Assembly (NCBI RefSeq): GCF_021390595.1
Contig: NZ_JAJEJR010000001.1
Span: forward strand, 3,224,001-3,288,000
Reading direction: 5' to 3'
DNA length: 64,000 nucleotides
Source of the DNA: Paraburkholderia sp. HP33-1
GTDB taxonomy: Bacteria; Pseudomonadota; Gammaproteobacteria; Burkholderiales; Burkholderiaceae
The notes beneath the pieces were generated by a model. The model made no database searches. It was given only the letters and a program-made list of their open reading frames with translations, and had not been told where the DNA came from. This document shows, one piece after another, positions 26,169 through 37,233 of this stretch. Both the position numbers and the translations under genes were made by a program. Numbering within the stretch: the first letter of the stretch is position 1; the number at the start of each line of letters is the position of its first letter.

Positions 26169-28136
26169 TTACGGTGCGATGTAACCCAGGCGCGCCTTCA
26201 GCGATTGCGGACGGCCTTCGAACAATGCCGCGTAGTAGACCGTGTTGGACAGCACATTCTTCACGTAGTCGCGAGTCTCCTGGAACGGAATCGCCTCGGC
26301 GAAGATCGCGCCTTCGACCGGGCGCTGCAGCGACTGCCGCCAGTTGCGCGGACGGCCCGGACCTGCGTTGTAGCCAGCGGTGGCCAGCACGGCGGACCCG
26401 TCGAACTGATTGTAGATCATCGCCAGGTAGTTCGTGCCGAGCAGGATGTTGGTGTTGATGTCGTTCATCTGCTCGCGCGACACCGGGCCCAGACCGATCT
26501 TCTTCGCGACCAGTTGCGCGGTGGCCGGCATCAGCTGCATCAGGCCGCCCGCGCCGACGTCCGAGCGCGCGTTGATGATGAAGCGCGACTCCTGGCGGAT
26601 CAGCCCGTACGCCCACTCGACATCGAGCCCGCTCGACTGCGCGTCCTGCTCGACGATATCGCGGAACGGCGAAAGGTAACGCAGCGAAAAGTCGTGCTCG
26701 CTCTTCGTGCGGTCCGCGGTGTTGACGGTGCGGTCGTACAGCTGGATGCGGCGCGCGTACTCTGAGACGGCGAGCAGTTGCCGGTCGGTCATGTTGCGCA
26801 ACGGCCAGTTCCACTCGCGATTGCCTTCGAGCCGCAGGTTCAGCATATAGAAACGCTGCGCGAGATCGAAGCCCGGCGTGGTGCCGGCCTGCTGCACTTC
26901 CGCGTCGGTCACGGTGGTTTTCGGCGGCACGGTGATCTTCTGGCCGAGCTCTTCGAGCGCGAGCTGACCGTAGAAGTTGAAGTTCGACGCGATCGATTCG
27001 AATTCCTGGTTGGCCGTAGCCGTGTCGCCGGCCTGCTTCAGCGCGCGCGCGTGCCAGTACACCCACGATGGCTGCTTGCGAAGCGATTCAGGCATCTGCT
27101 CGATCGACCAGCGCACCATGTTCCAGTCGCCGGCGAGCAACGCGCTGCGGGTGCGCCATTCATAGGCGGGATTCGACAGCGGCGCGTTCGCCGACAGCCG
27201 GAACCAGTCAACCGCGCCGGGCACCTGCTTGAGCGCGCCCTGGTAGCCGATGGTGCCCCAGCCGATCGCACGCTCCGGCGAATTCAGCGACGGCGCGACC
27301 GACGCGAACGTGGCCGCGGCCATGGCCGGATCGTTGCGCGCCATGCGCGTGATTGCGAGCAGCGCCAGCTGATGCGATTGCGCGTCAGGCCCGACGCCGC
27401 GCGCAAGCAGCAGCGGCGGCGTATTGACCGCCTGGCCGAACTGCACCGGGTCGGGTGGCTGGTCGCCGAACGCGTCAACGAGCTTGCTGCCGGTGCTCGT
27501 GTAGTTCTGCTCGTATGAAAGGCGGATCTGCTGCCAGATGTCGTCGGCGCTGAACTGGTGGTTCAAGCCGAGCACCGTAATCAGATCGACGCAACCGTCG
27601 CCGTACCATTTCGGATCGACGAGCAGCGCCCGCGCCGCGTCCGCGACATTCTCGCCGCGCGACGCGCGCGATTCGAGCGCGTAGCACTTCACCTGGGTGT
27701 CGTCGTCGAGCACGAACTTCGCGTATTGCTGGTCGAAGTTGCGCCAGTCGTGGCGCGTGCCGAGCACGGTCAGGTAGTCGTTGCGCATGCGATCGGCGAT
27801 CGCCTGGCCGTCGTACTTCTGCAGGAACGCGAGCACGGGTGCATCAGGCGCGTCGACGAGCGCATGGCCACTCGAATCGAACAGCTGCGGCTTGATCTGA
27901 AAATACTCAAGATACGACGGCGCCGGATAATTCGGGATCATGCTCGCGAGCTGAGCTGCGCGCGGCGCGTCGTTAGTGCGCGCGGCTTCGCGAAGCTGGA
28001 CGAAAATCTGATCGTCGTTCGTGAGTTGCGAGAGCGGGAGAGGCTTGACGGCCGAGGCGGTGGTGCACGCGACGAGCGCCGCAGCGGCCAGCGCGATACC
28101 AGCCGCGCGATATACTCGAAAAAGGCGTTTTGACAT
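26169..28136 (-). CDS. slt: Soluble lytic murein transglycosylase (Slt70-like lipoprotein)
   Basis: The 655-residue product has an N-terminal signal with a possible lipobox LVAC at about 20-23. A long helical superhelix of TPR-like repeats follows (about 40-470), then an SLT domain near 500-640. The catalytic glutamate is in LIRQESRFIINARSDVGA; GGLMQLMPATAQ and ATAGYNAGPGRPRNW are hallmarks. Slt70-type enzymes degrade uncrosslinked glycan strands exolytically in the periplasm. It is the first gene of a four-gene leftward operon. Its start lies only 20 bp from that of the divergent cyclo-ligase gene. Confidence 0.94.
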   Translation of the reverse strand: MSKRLFRVYRAAGIALAAAALVACTTASAVKPLPLSQLTNDDQIFVQLREAARTNDAPRAAQLASMIPNYPAPSYLEYFQIKPQLFDSSGHALVDAPDAPVLAFLQKYDGQAIADRMRNDYLTVLGTRHDWRNFDQQYAKFVLDDDTQVKCYALESRASRGENVADAARALLVDPKWYGDGCVDLITVLGLNHQFSADDIWQQIRLSYEQNYTSTGSKLVDAFGDQPPDPVQFGQAVNTPPLLLARGVGPDAQSHQLALLAITRMARNDPAMAAATFASVAPSLNSPERAIGWGTIGYQGALKQVPGAVDWFRLSANAPLSNPAYEWRTRSALLAGDWNMVRWSIEQMPESLRKQPSWVYWHARALKQAGDTATANQEFESIASNFNFYGQLALEELGQKITVPPKTTVTDAEVQQAGTTPGFDLAQRFYMLNLRLEGNREWNWPLRNMTDRQLLAVSEYARRIQLYDRTVNTADRTKSEHDFSLRYLSPFRDIVEQDAQSSGLDVEWAYGLIRQESRFIINARSDVGAGGLMQLMPATAQLVAKKIGLGPVSREQMNDINTNILLGTNYLAMIYNQFDGSAVLATAGYNAGPGRPRNWRQSLQRPVEGAIFAEAIPFQETRDYVKNVLSNTVYYAALFEGRPQSLKARLGYIAP

Positions 28137-28156
28137 CGTTGTTTCTGGAGCGCGAA

Positions 28157-28756
28157 TTGGACCCAAGCATAGCACGCAACCCTGTCCCGCCAGCGAAAAA
28201 GGCGCTGCGCCGGATCTTGCTGGAAACCCGTCTGCAAGCGGCTTGCGAGCCGGCGAAGAATGCCGCGCTCGGGCGTCGGATGCTCGATGCGCTAAAGCAC
28301 TACGCAGTACAAAGCGTGGGGTTCTACTGGCCCCTCGCAGGCGAGTTCGACGCGCGCGGCGCGATCGCGATCTGGCTCGCTGCGAACCCTCATCACGAAG
28401 CCAGTCTGCCAATCATCAAAGAACGTGGCATGGCGCTCGAGTTCCATGCGTGGACGCCCGTGACTCCGATGAAAATCGGCCATCACAAGATTGCGGAGCC
28501 CACCTCGGGGCGAGTGGTGCTGCCCGAGCTGCTGTTCGTGCCCTGCGTGGGTTTCGATGCCGACGGCTATCGCCTCGGCTATGGCGGCGGCTATTACGAT
28601 CGCACGCTGGCCGGCTGGCCGGCCGCGCACAAGCCGATCACGGTCGGCATCGCCTACGAAGCGTGCCGCACCGACACGCTGGAACGCGAGGCGCATGACA
28701 TTGCGCTCGACCTGATCGTCACCGAGGCGGGGTTTCATCCGGCGCTGCCGGCTTGA
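28157..28756 (+). CDS. 5-formyltetrahydrofolate cyclo-ligase
   Basis: The 199-residue enzyme converts 5-formyl-THF to 5,10-methenyl-THF with ATP, recovering folate from a storage or inhibitory form. The signature GYRLGYGGGYYDR near residue 145 and the N-terminal KKALRRILL agree with the family, as does the length. The start is a TTG at 28157 preceded by TGGAG; a second in-frame TTG at 28130 is less likely because it would overlap the divergent slt start. Folate context exists upstream (folB and a pterin-reductase-like SDR). Confidence 0.92.
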   Translation: MDPSIARNPVPPAKKALRRILLETRLQAACEPAKNAALGRRMLDALKHYAVQSVGFYWPLAGEFDARGAIAIWLAANPHHEASLPIIKERGMALEFHAWTPVTPMKIGHHKIAEPTSGRVVLPELLFVPCVGFDADGYRLGYGGGYYDRTLAGWPAAHKPITVGIAYEACRTDTLEREAHDIALDLIVTEAGFHPALPA

Positions 28757-28806
28757 ACGTGCGATGCGCGGCGTGTCACGCGCGGCGCTTGCGCGGTATT
28801 GCGTGG

Positions 28807-29319
28807 TTAGAGCGAAGCCGCCGCGCGCGCCGCCGTGTCGTACAACCCCGACGCATTGCGCAGCAACTGCGCGGCCTCGCCGATCTGCTGGTTGGTCAGG
28901 CCGCTTTCCTTGAGCGTCGAGATCAGGCAGTTTTCGCGCACCTCGCGATACTTCAGGCATAGCTCGCGGCCTGCGTCGGTTGCGGAAAAGAACACTTCCT
29001 TGCCGGTTTTTTCGCTTTTTACGTACCCTCTAGCTACGAGCTTTTTCAATGCGTAAGTCGCGACGTGCGTGTCCTCGATGTTCAGCACGAAGCAGATGTC
29101 CGCGAGTTTCTTGCGACGTTCGCGATGGCTCACGTGGTGCAGCAGCGACACCTCGATCGCCGTCATGTCCTTGTCGCCGGCCGCAGACATGCAGCGCACC
29201 ATCCAGCGGTTGAATGCGTTGCCCGCCATGATCAGCGCGTATTCGAGCTCGGACAGTTCCGCGCTGGTCTCGGAGACGAGATGTTCCGACGAAACGATCT
29301 TGGTGGGATGACGCGTCAT
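28807..29319 (-). CDS. MarR-type winged-helix regulator, divergent from pxp genes
   Basis: The 170-residue protein has the MarR-like fold: an N-terminal helix pair, then KKLADICFVLNIEDTHVATYALKKLVARGY as the helix-turn-helix (about 80-110). The wing contains KSEKTGKEVFFSATDAGREL. A dimerising C-terminal helix pair follows. It faces the 5-oxoprolinase operon across 175 bp that contain a dyad, so control of pxpBCA is likely, although the ligand is unknown. The start at 29319 avoids a longer frame that runs through the promoter region. Confidence 0.85.
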   Translation of the reverse strand: MTRHPTKIVSSEHLVSETSAELSELEYALIMAGNAFNRWMVRCMSAAGDKDMTAIEVSLLHHVSHRERRKKLADICFVLNIEDTHVATYALKKLVARGYVKSEKTGKEVFFSATDAGRELCLKYREVRENCLISTLKESGLTNQQIGEAAQLLRNASGLYDTAARAAASL

Positions 29320-29407
29320 ACGAGGTTCCGGGGACGAAAATGGGCTGGAAAAGTGTCGCAAGTGTACGACGACGCCCTGTTGCCGACGAGCCTGGCAAAA
29401 ACGCTTA

Positions 29408-29437
29408 TTGGGAAATTGTCGATATTTTATTGATAAT
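29408..29437 (+). promoter_or_regulatory. Candidate pxp promoter with overlapping operator
   Basis: TTGGGA (29408-29413) and GATAAT (29432-29437) are spaced 18 bp and make a plausible sigma-70 promoter. An imperfect dyad, ATTGTCGAT (29415-29423) and ATTGATAAT (29429-29437), lies over the spacer and -10 box. The latter differs from a perfect inverted partner at only two bases. This position suits repression by the divergent MarR-type protein. Confidence 0.5.
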
Positions 29438-29494
29438 GTAGGCTCCAATCGTCGCCAGCCCCCTCATCCTCCGACTCGATCCGGCCGCCCAGTC

Positions 29495-30148
29495 ATGAGC
29501 CAACCACGAATCTTTCCGCTCGGCGATGCCGCGCTCGTCTGCGAAGCGCCGCCACCCGCCACGCTGGAGTGCCAGCAGCGCGTGTGGGCCGCGGCCGAAG
29601 CTGCGCGCGACTGGCCGCATGTGCTTGAAGTCGTGCCGGGCATGAACAATCTGACACTCGTGTTCGATCCGCTCGGGACCGACGTCGACGCGCTCGGCGA
29701 GCAGTTACTCACGGCCTGGAACGTGGCGGCCAAAGTCGCCGCGCCGGGGCGCGACATCAAGATTCCAGTGCAGTACGGCGGCGAATTCGGCCCCGATCTG
29801 CAAGCGGTCGCCGAACATGCGGGCTTGAGCGCGCGCGAGGTCGTCGAGCGTCATGCGGGCGGCGCCTACGTGGTGTTCTTTCTCGGCTTCCAGCCGGGCT
29901 TCGCCTATATGGGCGGGCTGGACGCCGCGCTGCACACGCCGCGCCGCGCGTCGCCGCGGCTCGATGTGCCGGCGGGCTCGGTCGGCATCGGCGGCGAGCA
30001 GACCGGCATCTATCCGGCGGTGTCGCCGGGCGGCTGGCAGCTGATCGGCCGCACCGAGGTGCCGCTGTTCGATCCGGCGCGCCGCCCACCCACGCTGCTG
30101 CAGCCCGGTGACCGGGTGCGCTTCACGATCGCGGGGATGCACGCATGA
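29495..30148 (+). CDS. pxpB: 5-oxoprolinase subunit PxpB
   Basis: PxpB, with PxpC and PxpA, hydrolyses 5-oxoproline (pyroglutamate) to glutamate at the cost of ATP in the cytoplasm. The 217-residue product has the KipI/allophanate-hydrolase-subunit-1 fold: FPLGDAALVCE at the start, VFFLGFQPGFAYMGGLD and the cyclophilin-like SVGIGGEQTGIYP near the C terminus. Its stop overlaps the pxpC ATG by four bases. The start at ATG 29495 matches the family; longer frames run through the promoter. Confidence 0.95.
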   Translation: MSQPRIFPLGDAALVCEAPPPATLECQQRVWAAAEAARDWPHVLEVVPGMNNLTLVFDPLGTDVDALGEQLLTAWNVAAKVAAPGRDIKIPVQYGGEFGPDLQAVAEHAGLSAREVVERHAGGAYVVFFLGFQPGFAYMGGLDAALHTPRRASPRLDVPAGSVGIGGEQTGIYPAVSPGGWQLIGRTEVPLFDPARRPPTLLQPGDRVRFTIAGMHA

Positions 30149-31197
30149 TCGACGTGATCCGCGCGGGTCTCCTGACCACGATCCAGGACCTCGGCCGCCA
30201 CGGCTACCGGCATCTCGGCGTCGCGATGGGTGGCGCGCTCGACCGGCTGTCGCTCGAAGTCGGCAACCGGCTGGTCGGCAACCGCCCCGACGCGGCCGGC
30301 CTGGAAATCACTTTCGGCCCGACCGTGCTGCGCTTTCTGCGCGCGACGCGCGTCGCGATCACCGGCACCGAGTTCGGCGCGACGCTCGACGGCAAGCCCG
30401 TCTATTCATGGTGGAGCCTGCCCGTGCAGGCCGGCCAGGAACTCGTGCTCCACGCGGCGAAGCGCGGCATGCGCGGCTATGTGTGCGTCGCAGGAGGCAT
30501 CGACGTGCTGCCGATGCTCGGCTCGCGCAGTACCGACCTCGCCGGTCATTTCGGCGGACTCGGCGGCCGCGCGCTGAATGACGGCGACCGTCTGCCGGTC
30601 GGCGCGCCGCCGCAGCGCGGCCACCTCGGCTTCACGCCCGAGGCGCCCGGGTTCGGCGTGAAGGCGCCCGCCTGGTGCAAGTTCGTGCTGGTCCACGAGC
30701 CGCTGAGACGCGGTCGGCATCCGTCGGGCGTGGCGTGGGCCATACCGATCCGCGTGCTGCGCGGTCCCGAATACGACAGCTTCACCGCGGACGCGCAGCA
30801 GTCGTTCTGGTCCGACGAGTGGCTCGTGACGCCGAACAGCAACCGCATGGGCTATCGCCTTGCCGGCACCGAGCTGCAACGCACGCACAAGACCGATCTG
30901 CTGTCGCACGCGGTGCTGCCGGGCACGATCCAGGTGCCGCCGAACGGCCAGCCGATCGTGCTGATGAGCGACGCGCAGACCACCGGCGGCTATCCGAAGA
31001 TCGGCGCAGTGATTCAGGCCGATCTGTGGAAGCTCGCACAGGTGCGCCTGAACGCGGCTGTCCGTTTCATCCCGACGACGCCCTACGAAGCGCGCCAGGC
31101 TTTGCTGGAAGAACGCACGTATCTGCGGCAGATCGATGCCGCGATCGCGATGCATGAAGAGCGTTGCGCGCGCAAGGCGGCGCTCGCGACCCTGTAA
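30145..31197 (+). CDS. pxpC: 5-oxoprolinase subunit PxpC
   Basis: The 350-residue protein is of the KipA/allophanate-hydrolase-subunit-2 type. It starts [26 protein letters not shown] and contains [23 protein letters not shown] and [17 protein letters not shown]. It acts with PxpB as the biotin-carboxylase-like partner in ATP-dependent ring opening. ATGA overlap with pxpB means translational coupling. The length is as expected, with a short charged tail. Confidence 0.95.
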   Translation: MIDVIRAGLLTTIQDLGRHGYRHLGVAMGGALDRLSLEVGNRLVGNRPDAAGLEITFGPTVLRFLRATRVAITGTEFGATLDGKPVYSWWSLPVQAGQELVLHAAKRGMRGYVCVAGGIDVLPMLGSRSTDLAGHFGGLGGRALNDGDRLPVGAPPQRGHLGFTPEAPGFGVKAPAWCKFVLVHEPLRRGRHPSGVAWAIPIRVLRGPEYDSFTADAQQSFWSDEWLVTPNSNRMGYRLAGTELQRTHKTDLLSHAVLPGTIQVPPNGQPIVLMSDAQTTGGYPKIGAVIQADLWKLAQVRLNAAVRFIPTTPYEARQALLEERTYLRQIDAAIAMHEERCARKAALATL

Positions 31198-31217
31198 AAC
31201 CAAGTCAAGGAATCCCC

Positions 31218-31970
31218 ATGGAAATCGATCTGAACGCCGATCTCGGCGAAGGTTGCGGCTCCGACGAGGCGTTGCTCGATCTCGTGAGCTCGGCCAACAT
31301 CGCGTGCGGCTGGCATGCGGGCGGCCCCACCGCGATGCGTGACTGCGTGCGCTGGGCCGTGCAGAAAGGCGTGTCGATCGGCGCGCATCCTAGCTTCAAC
31401 GATCCCGAGAACTTCGGCCGCAAGGAAATGGATCTGCCGGCGGGCGAGATTTACGCGGGCGTGCTCTATCAAATCGGTGCGCTGTCGGCGATCGCGCAGG
31501 CCGAGGGCGGGCGCATCGCGCACGTGAAGCCGCACGGCGCGCTCTACAACCAGGCCGCGCGCGACGCGACAATCGCCGACGCGATCGTCTCGGCGGTGCA
31601 CGACTTCGATCCGTCGGTGGCGGTGTTCGCGCTCGCCGGCAGCGGGCTCGTGAGCGCCGCGCGCAACGCGGGTCTGACCGCGATCGAGGAAGTGTTCGCC
31701 GATCGCGGCTATCGCGCGGACGGCTCGCTCGTGCCGCGCAAGGAACCGGGCGCGCTGCTCGACGACGAGGACGAAGTGCTCGCGCGCACGCTCACGATGA
31801 TCCGCGAGCAACGCGTGCAGGCCGTCGACGGTCAATGGGTGGCGCTGAACGCGCAGACCATCTGCCTGCACGGCGACGGCCCGCATGCGCTCGCGTTCGC
31901 GCGACGCATCCGCGGCGCGCTCAACGACGCCGGCATCGGAGTGCACGCCGCAGGCTCCGCACGCGTTTGA
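31218..31970 (+). CDS. pxpA: 5-oxoprolinase subunit PxpA (LamB/YcsF)
   Basis: PxpA is the LamB/YcsF-family subunit that activates 5-oxoproline. The 250-residue product begins [20 protein letters not shown], the conserved NADLGE metal-binding start. It then has [21 protein letters not shown] and [16 protein letters not shown] lies before the ATG. It completes a pxpB-pxpC-pxpA operon, with a 20-bp gap after pxpC. Confidence 0.96.
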   Translation: MEIDLNADLGEGCGSDEALLDLVSSANIACGWHAGGPTAMRDCVRWAVQKGVSIGAHPSFNDPENFGRKEMDLPAGEIYAGVLYQIGALSAIAQAEGGRIAHVKPHGALYNQAARDATIADAIVSAVHDFDPSVAVFALAGSGLVSAARNAGLTAIEEVFADRGYRADGSLVPRKEPGALLDDEDEVLARTLTMIREQRVQAVDGQWVALNAQTICLHGDGPHALAFARRIRGALNDAGIGVHAAGSARV

Positions 31971-32249
31971 GCATTCGCATCACCGCAGTCCACATCGCGC
32001 GCGTCTAGCCAATCCAGCGCGCGTGACCGATCCAGCGCCCCGCTCCCACGCGGGGCGTGCCAGCCGGGGCATTGATCGCCATGCCCGCTGCAAACCCACG
32101 GTGCCGACACCCGCGCATCCGAGGGGCAGGTAAAGAGAGTTCGACGCGGCCGCAGAAGCCGCGGCAGCACGCCGGCGCATGAAGCCGCTTGCGCCAGTTC
32201 AGATCAGCCGCTACCCGCGGTGAAGTTGAATAACCTCTTGGAGATCCTG

Positions 32250-33014
32250 ATGCAGACAACTGTCAGTCTATGGCCGCTCATCGGTGTGGCCGTCATCATC
32301 GTCGGCTTTCTGTTGCGCTTCAATCCGATGCTGATCGTGGCCGTCGCCGCGATCGTCACCGGTTTCACCGCACAGTTCCCGCCGGAAAAAATCCTCGCGC
32401 TGATCGGCACCGGCTTCATCAAGACGCGCAACATCCCGCTGATCATCCTGCTGCCGCTCGCCGTGATCGGCCTGCTCGAACGACACGGCCTGCGCGAGCG
32501 CGCGCAGGCGTGGATCAGCGGCATCAAGGCGGCCACCGCCGGGCGACTGTTGATCGTCTATCTGGCCGTGCGCGAGTTGACCGCCGCGGTCGGCCTGACC
32601 GGGCTCGGCGGCCATCCGCAGATGGTGCGTCCGCTGATCGCGCCGATGGCCGAGGGCGCGACCGAGAACCGCTTCGGCAAGATCAGCGACGCGGTGCGCT
32701 TCCGGCTGCGCGCGTTCTCCGCCGCGACCGACAACGTCGGCCTCTTTTTCGGCGAGGACATCTTCGTCGCGTTCGGCGCGATCGTGCTGATGACGACTTT
32801 CCTGAAGGAAGCGGGCATCGTCGTCGAGCCGATTCACGTGGCGGTGTGGGGCATTCCGACCGCGATCAGCGCGTTCATCGTGCACGGCTTCCGGCTCTGG
32901 CTGCTCGACCGCCGGCTCGAACGCGAACTGCGCGGCACCGCGCCGGGCGGCAGTTCGAGCGCGGCCGCATCGACGCCCTCTTCGGCCACGCGCGCTACCG
33001 GAGACGAAGCATGA
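32250..33014 (+). CDS. DUF969 membrane protein, candidate 5-oxoproline transporter subunit
   Basis: The 254-residue inner-membrane protein has about five or six helices. DUF969 motifs are visible: FIKTRNIPLIILLPLAVIGLLERHG and GLTGLGGHPQMVRPLIAPMAEGA. DUF969 and DUF979 proteins occur as pairs, often beside pxp genes, so a substrate importer is inferred. ATG 32250 is preceded by TTGGAG; a GTG ten codons upstream is an alternative. It follows pxpA by 279 bp in which no gene or clear terminator was seen. The C terminus is a Ser/Ala/Thr-rich tail. Confidence 0.85.
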   Translation: MQTTVSLWPLIGVAVIIVGFLLRFNPMLIVAVAAIVTGFTAQFPPEKILALIGTGFIKTRNIPLIILLPLAVIGLLERHGLRERAQAWISGIKAATAGRLLIVYLAVRELTAAVGLTGLGGHPQMVRPLIAPMAEGATENRFGKISDAVRFRLRAFSAATDNVGLFFGEDIFVAFGAIVLMTTFLKEAGIVVEPIHVAVWGIPTAISAFIVHGFRLWLLDRRLERELRGTAPGGSSSAAASTPSSATRATGDEA

Positions 33015-33967
33015 CCTTCTCGATCACTTACCTGTTCTGGCTGGTCGGCGTCGTGCTGCTGGTTGTCGGCGGCATGATCATCACGGATCGCGGGCACCCG
33101 CGCCGCTTCACCGCGGGCGGCTTCTGGATTCTGTACGCGCTGGTTTTCCTGATCGGCGACCGTCTGCCGCCGGCCGTGGTCGGCGTCGCGGTGATCGCGA
33201 TGGCGCTGATCGCGGGCTTTGGCGGCGTCACCGCGGGCAAACCGAAGACGCTGTCACTCGAAGCGCGTCAGGCGAGCGCCGCGCGTCTGCGCAACAAGCT
33301 CTTCATACCCGCGCTGACGATTCCGGTCGTCACCGTGGTCATCACGCTCGCAGCGAGCCATCTCGTGTTCGGCGGCGTGCCGCTGATCGAGAAGGCCAAC
33401 GTCACGCTGAACGGCTTCGGTCTTGGCTGCGTGATCGCGCTCGCGATCACCTGCGTGATCACGCGCGACACGGTCGGCCAATCGATGAAGGAGGCGCGCC
33501 GCCTCGTCGATGCGTTGTCGTGGGCCGCGGTGCTGCCGCAGATGCTCGGCATGCTCGGCCTCGTGTTCTCGGACGCGGGCGTCGGCAAGGCGGTCGCGCA
33601 CGTGACCACGTCGTATATCAGTCTCGATTACCGCTTCGTCGCGGTGGCCGTCTACTGCATCGGCATGGCGCTGTTCACGATGGTGATGGGCAACGGCTTC
33701 GCCGCGTTTCCGGTGATGACGGGCGGCGTCGGCGTGCCGATCCTCGTCGGCGTGTTCCACGGCAACCCGGCCGTGATGGCGGCGATCGGCATGTTCTCGG
33801 GCTACTGCGGCACGCTGATGACGCCGATGGCCGCGAATTTCAACATGGTGCCGGCCGCGCTGCTCGAATTACCGGACAAGAATGCGGTGATCAAGGCGCA
33901 GATTCCGACTGCGCTGCCGCTGCTTGTGATCAATATCTTTCTGTTGAATTTTCTGATGTTTTTGTAG
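33011..33967 (+). CDS. DUF979 membrane protein, partner of the DUF969 protein
   Basis: The 318-residue protein has about eight to nine hydrophobic helices. DUF979 segments are evident: ALSWAAVLPQMLGMLGLVF, MVMGNGFAAFPVMTGGVGVPI and MFSGYCGTLMTPMAANFNMVP. These glycine-rich half-helices resemble ion-coupled transporters. Its ATG overlaps the DUF969 stop (ATGA), implying a 1:1 complex. Its position after pxpBCA suggests import of pyroglutamate or a related compound. Confidence 0.87.
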   Translation: MTFSITYLFWLVGVVLLVVGGMIITDRGHPRRFTAGGFWILYALVFLIGDRLPPAVVGVAVIAMALIAGFGGVTAGKPKTLSLEARQASAARLRNKLFIPALTIPVVTVVITLAASHLVFGGVPLIEKANVTLNGFGLGCVIALAITCVITRDTVGQSMKEARRLVDALSWAAVLPQMLGMLGLVFSDAGVGKAVAHVTTSYISLDYRFVAVAVYCIGMALFTMVMGNGFAAFPVMTGGVGVPILVGVFHGNPAVMAAIGMFSGYCGTLMTPMAANFNMVPAALLELPDKNAVIKAQIPTALPLLVINIFLLNFLMFL

Positions 33968-33991
33968 CGTTGGGGTTTTAGCGCTTAACCC

Positions 33992-35210
33992 TCACCCCGC
34001 CTCAACCACGAAGCCGTGCTGCCGCAACAGCTGCAGCACGCCCTTCGGTCCACCGAGGTGCAATGCGCCGATCGCGACGAACAGCGGCTTGTTCGGCGCG
34101 GCCAGTTGCAAGATCCGTGAGACGAATCGGCGATTACGCTCGTAGACGATCCGGTTATCGATCGAATTGGAGACACGCTGATCGCGCGCGAGCTTCTCCG
34201 ATTTCGCGGCCTGCCACGCGGCGATCGCATCGGCATCGCCAACCTGCCACAGCCGATGCAGCGCGCGCACGTCCTCGACATTCTGCGCGGGCGTCTGCAC
34301 CAGATCTTGCGCGAGCATCTCGCGCTGCTGCGCGACCGACAGTCCGGTGAACGCGCGCATCTGCTGCGCGAGCGTTTCGAGTCCGACGATCTTGCCGCGC
34401 GTCTTCAGATACACGTTCTGCAATTGCGCTTCGGTGCCGTACTCGGTTTGCAGACCCGCCGACAGCGAGTCGTAGGTCTCGACCACCAGCGACGCGAGCC
34501 ACGGCCGCATCTTCTTGATCGCATCGAGCGCGGCCGGATTGCCGCGCAGCCGCAACGCGAGCTTGTGCCAAAGCGGCTCGGGCAGCAGACCCGGCAGGCA
34601 GTCGTGCTTGCACACGCCGTACTTCGACACGTCGTCCTGCGACACCAGCAGTTCATCGGGCGACAGTTCGAGCGCGAGCGTCGGCGACGCGGCGAGCGCC
34701 GCGAGGATCGGCGCGCGGAACGGCTGTGCCGCCGGATAGTCGGCGGGGTCGCCGACATGCAGCGTGCCGAGCACGTAGATGGTGATATTGCCGCGCGTCG
34801 CGACATAGAAAGGCATACGCGCCGGTTGCTGGCGCACCGGACCGCTCGCGGTGGTGCCGGGCACCGGAGGCGGCGTAACGGACCGCGGTGGCGTGCCGGG
34901 CACCGTGACCACCGGGCGGACCTGCTGGCCTGGCGCGTTGGCCGCCGCGCCGGCCGCGTGCGCGATGCCGGTTACGGCCACGCCAACCGACAGCGCGCAG
35001 GCCAGGCGAAAAAAAGCGGAAAAAGACGCGGCAAGAAAGACGGGGAAAACGGCGCGCGCGAGCGCATGGATCAACACGCGGGCGAAGCTTCCAGAAAACG
35101 CGCCGCAGAGCGCGGCGCCTTCCAGCGCACGCGCCCAGCAGCGCCGCGTGAAGGTGGCGCTGCCGCCGCCTTCACACAAACGGCGCGCAAGACGACGCGC
35201 CGCCACCGCA

Positions 35211-35218
<8 letters not shown>
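33992..35218 (-). CDS. TraB/GumN family protein
   Basis: The 408-residue product has an N-terminal hydrophobic segment within the first 90 residues that could be a late signal or anchor, followed by a Pro/Thr-rich linker. The TraB/GumN fold follows (about 130-405): IYVLGTLHVG opens it and LFVAIGALHLGG near the C terminus closes it, both with the GxLH putative active-site motif. The family includes metal-dependent protease-like proteins with obscure roles. Its start overlaps the end of dppF by eight bases, so it is the last gene of the transporter operon. Confidence 0.85.
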
Positions 35219-36226
<1,008 letters not shown>

Positions 36227-36230
<4 letters not shown>

Positions 36231-37231
36231 CGGTCGCCTCCTTGCGTGCGAACGTTGGCGTCCTTCTCGAGGTTCAGCGGCCTGATGCAGCGCACGCGCG
36301 TGAATTCGGCGTGAGCGGGCAGCGGCGCGAGCGCGGGGCGGCCCTTCACGCAGTCGTCGACCACGTACTTGCAGCGCGGCGCGAACAGACACCCCTTGGG
36401 CCGGTCGTCGCGACCCGGCACCATGCCCGGCAGCGCCGCGAGCCGCACTGCGCCCACGTTGTGCTCGGGAATCGCGGCCAGCAGCGCTTCCGTGTACGGA
36501 TGATGCGGCGCGGCGAAGATGTCCGGCACCTTGTTCGTTTCGATCACCTCGCCCGCGTACATCACGGCGACACGCTGCGCGACTTCGGAGACCACGGCCA
36601 GATCGTGCGAAATCAGCACGAGCGCCATGCCGCGTTCCTTTTGCAGGCGCATCAGCAGTTCCATGATCTGCGCCTGGATCGTCACGTCGAGCGCGGTGGT
36701 CGGCTCGTCGGCGATGAGCAGCTTCGGGTTGCAGGCAATTGCCATCGCGATCATCACGCGCTGGTTCATGCCGCCCGACATCTGGTGCGGAAACGAGCCA
36801 ATGCGGTTTTTCGCATCCGGGATGCCGACCTGATCGAGCAGTTCAAGCGCGCGTTTTTCCAGCGCCGCGCCGCGCAGGCCTTCGTGCAGCTTCAGCACTT
36901 CCTTGATCTGATAGCCGACCGTGTAGCTCGGATTCAGGCTCGTCAGCGCGTCCTGGAACACCATCGCGATGTCCTTGCCGATGATCTGGCGGCGTTCTTT
37001 CGCGGAGGCATTCAGCAGGTTCTTGCCGTCGAACGTGATTTCGTCGGCGGAGACCTTGCCGGGCGCGTCGATCAGGCCCATCAGCGCCATCATCGTTACG
37101 CTCTTGCCCGAGCCCGATTCGCCGACCACGCCGACCACTTCGCCGGGCGCGACGTCGAGATTGATGCGGTCGACCGCGGGCAGGCCGCCGAAGCTGACCG
37201 CGAGATTGCGGATGGTCAGTAGATTGCTCAT
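36227..37231 (-). CDS. dppD: Dipeptide/oligopeptide ABC transporter ATP-binding protein (DppD/OppD type)
   Basis: The 334-residue ATPase carries GESGSGKSV (Walker A), [11 protein letters not shown] (Q-loop), the [14 protein letters not shown] signature, [12 protein letters not shown] (Walker B) and ISHDL. The C-terminal region has the [14 protein letters not shown] cysteine motif. It forms the ATPase heterodimer with DppF. It starts two bases downstream of the dppC stop and overlaps dppF, a typical tight operon. Confidence 0.95.
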
Positions 37232-37233
37232 GT

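Noticed and set aside
31971..32249. Possible small gene or RNA between pxpA and the DUF969 gene
   Set aside because: No ribosome-binding site, convincing hairpin with T-run or coding signature was visible; the 279 bp are left unassigned.
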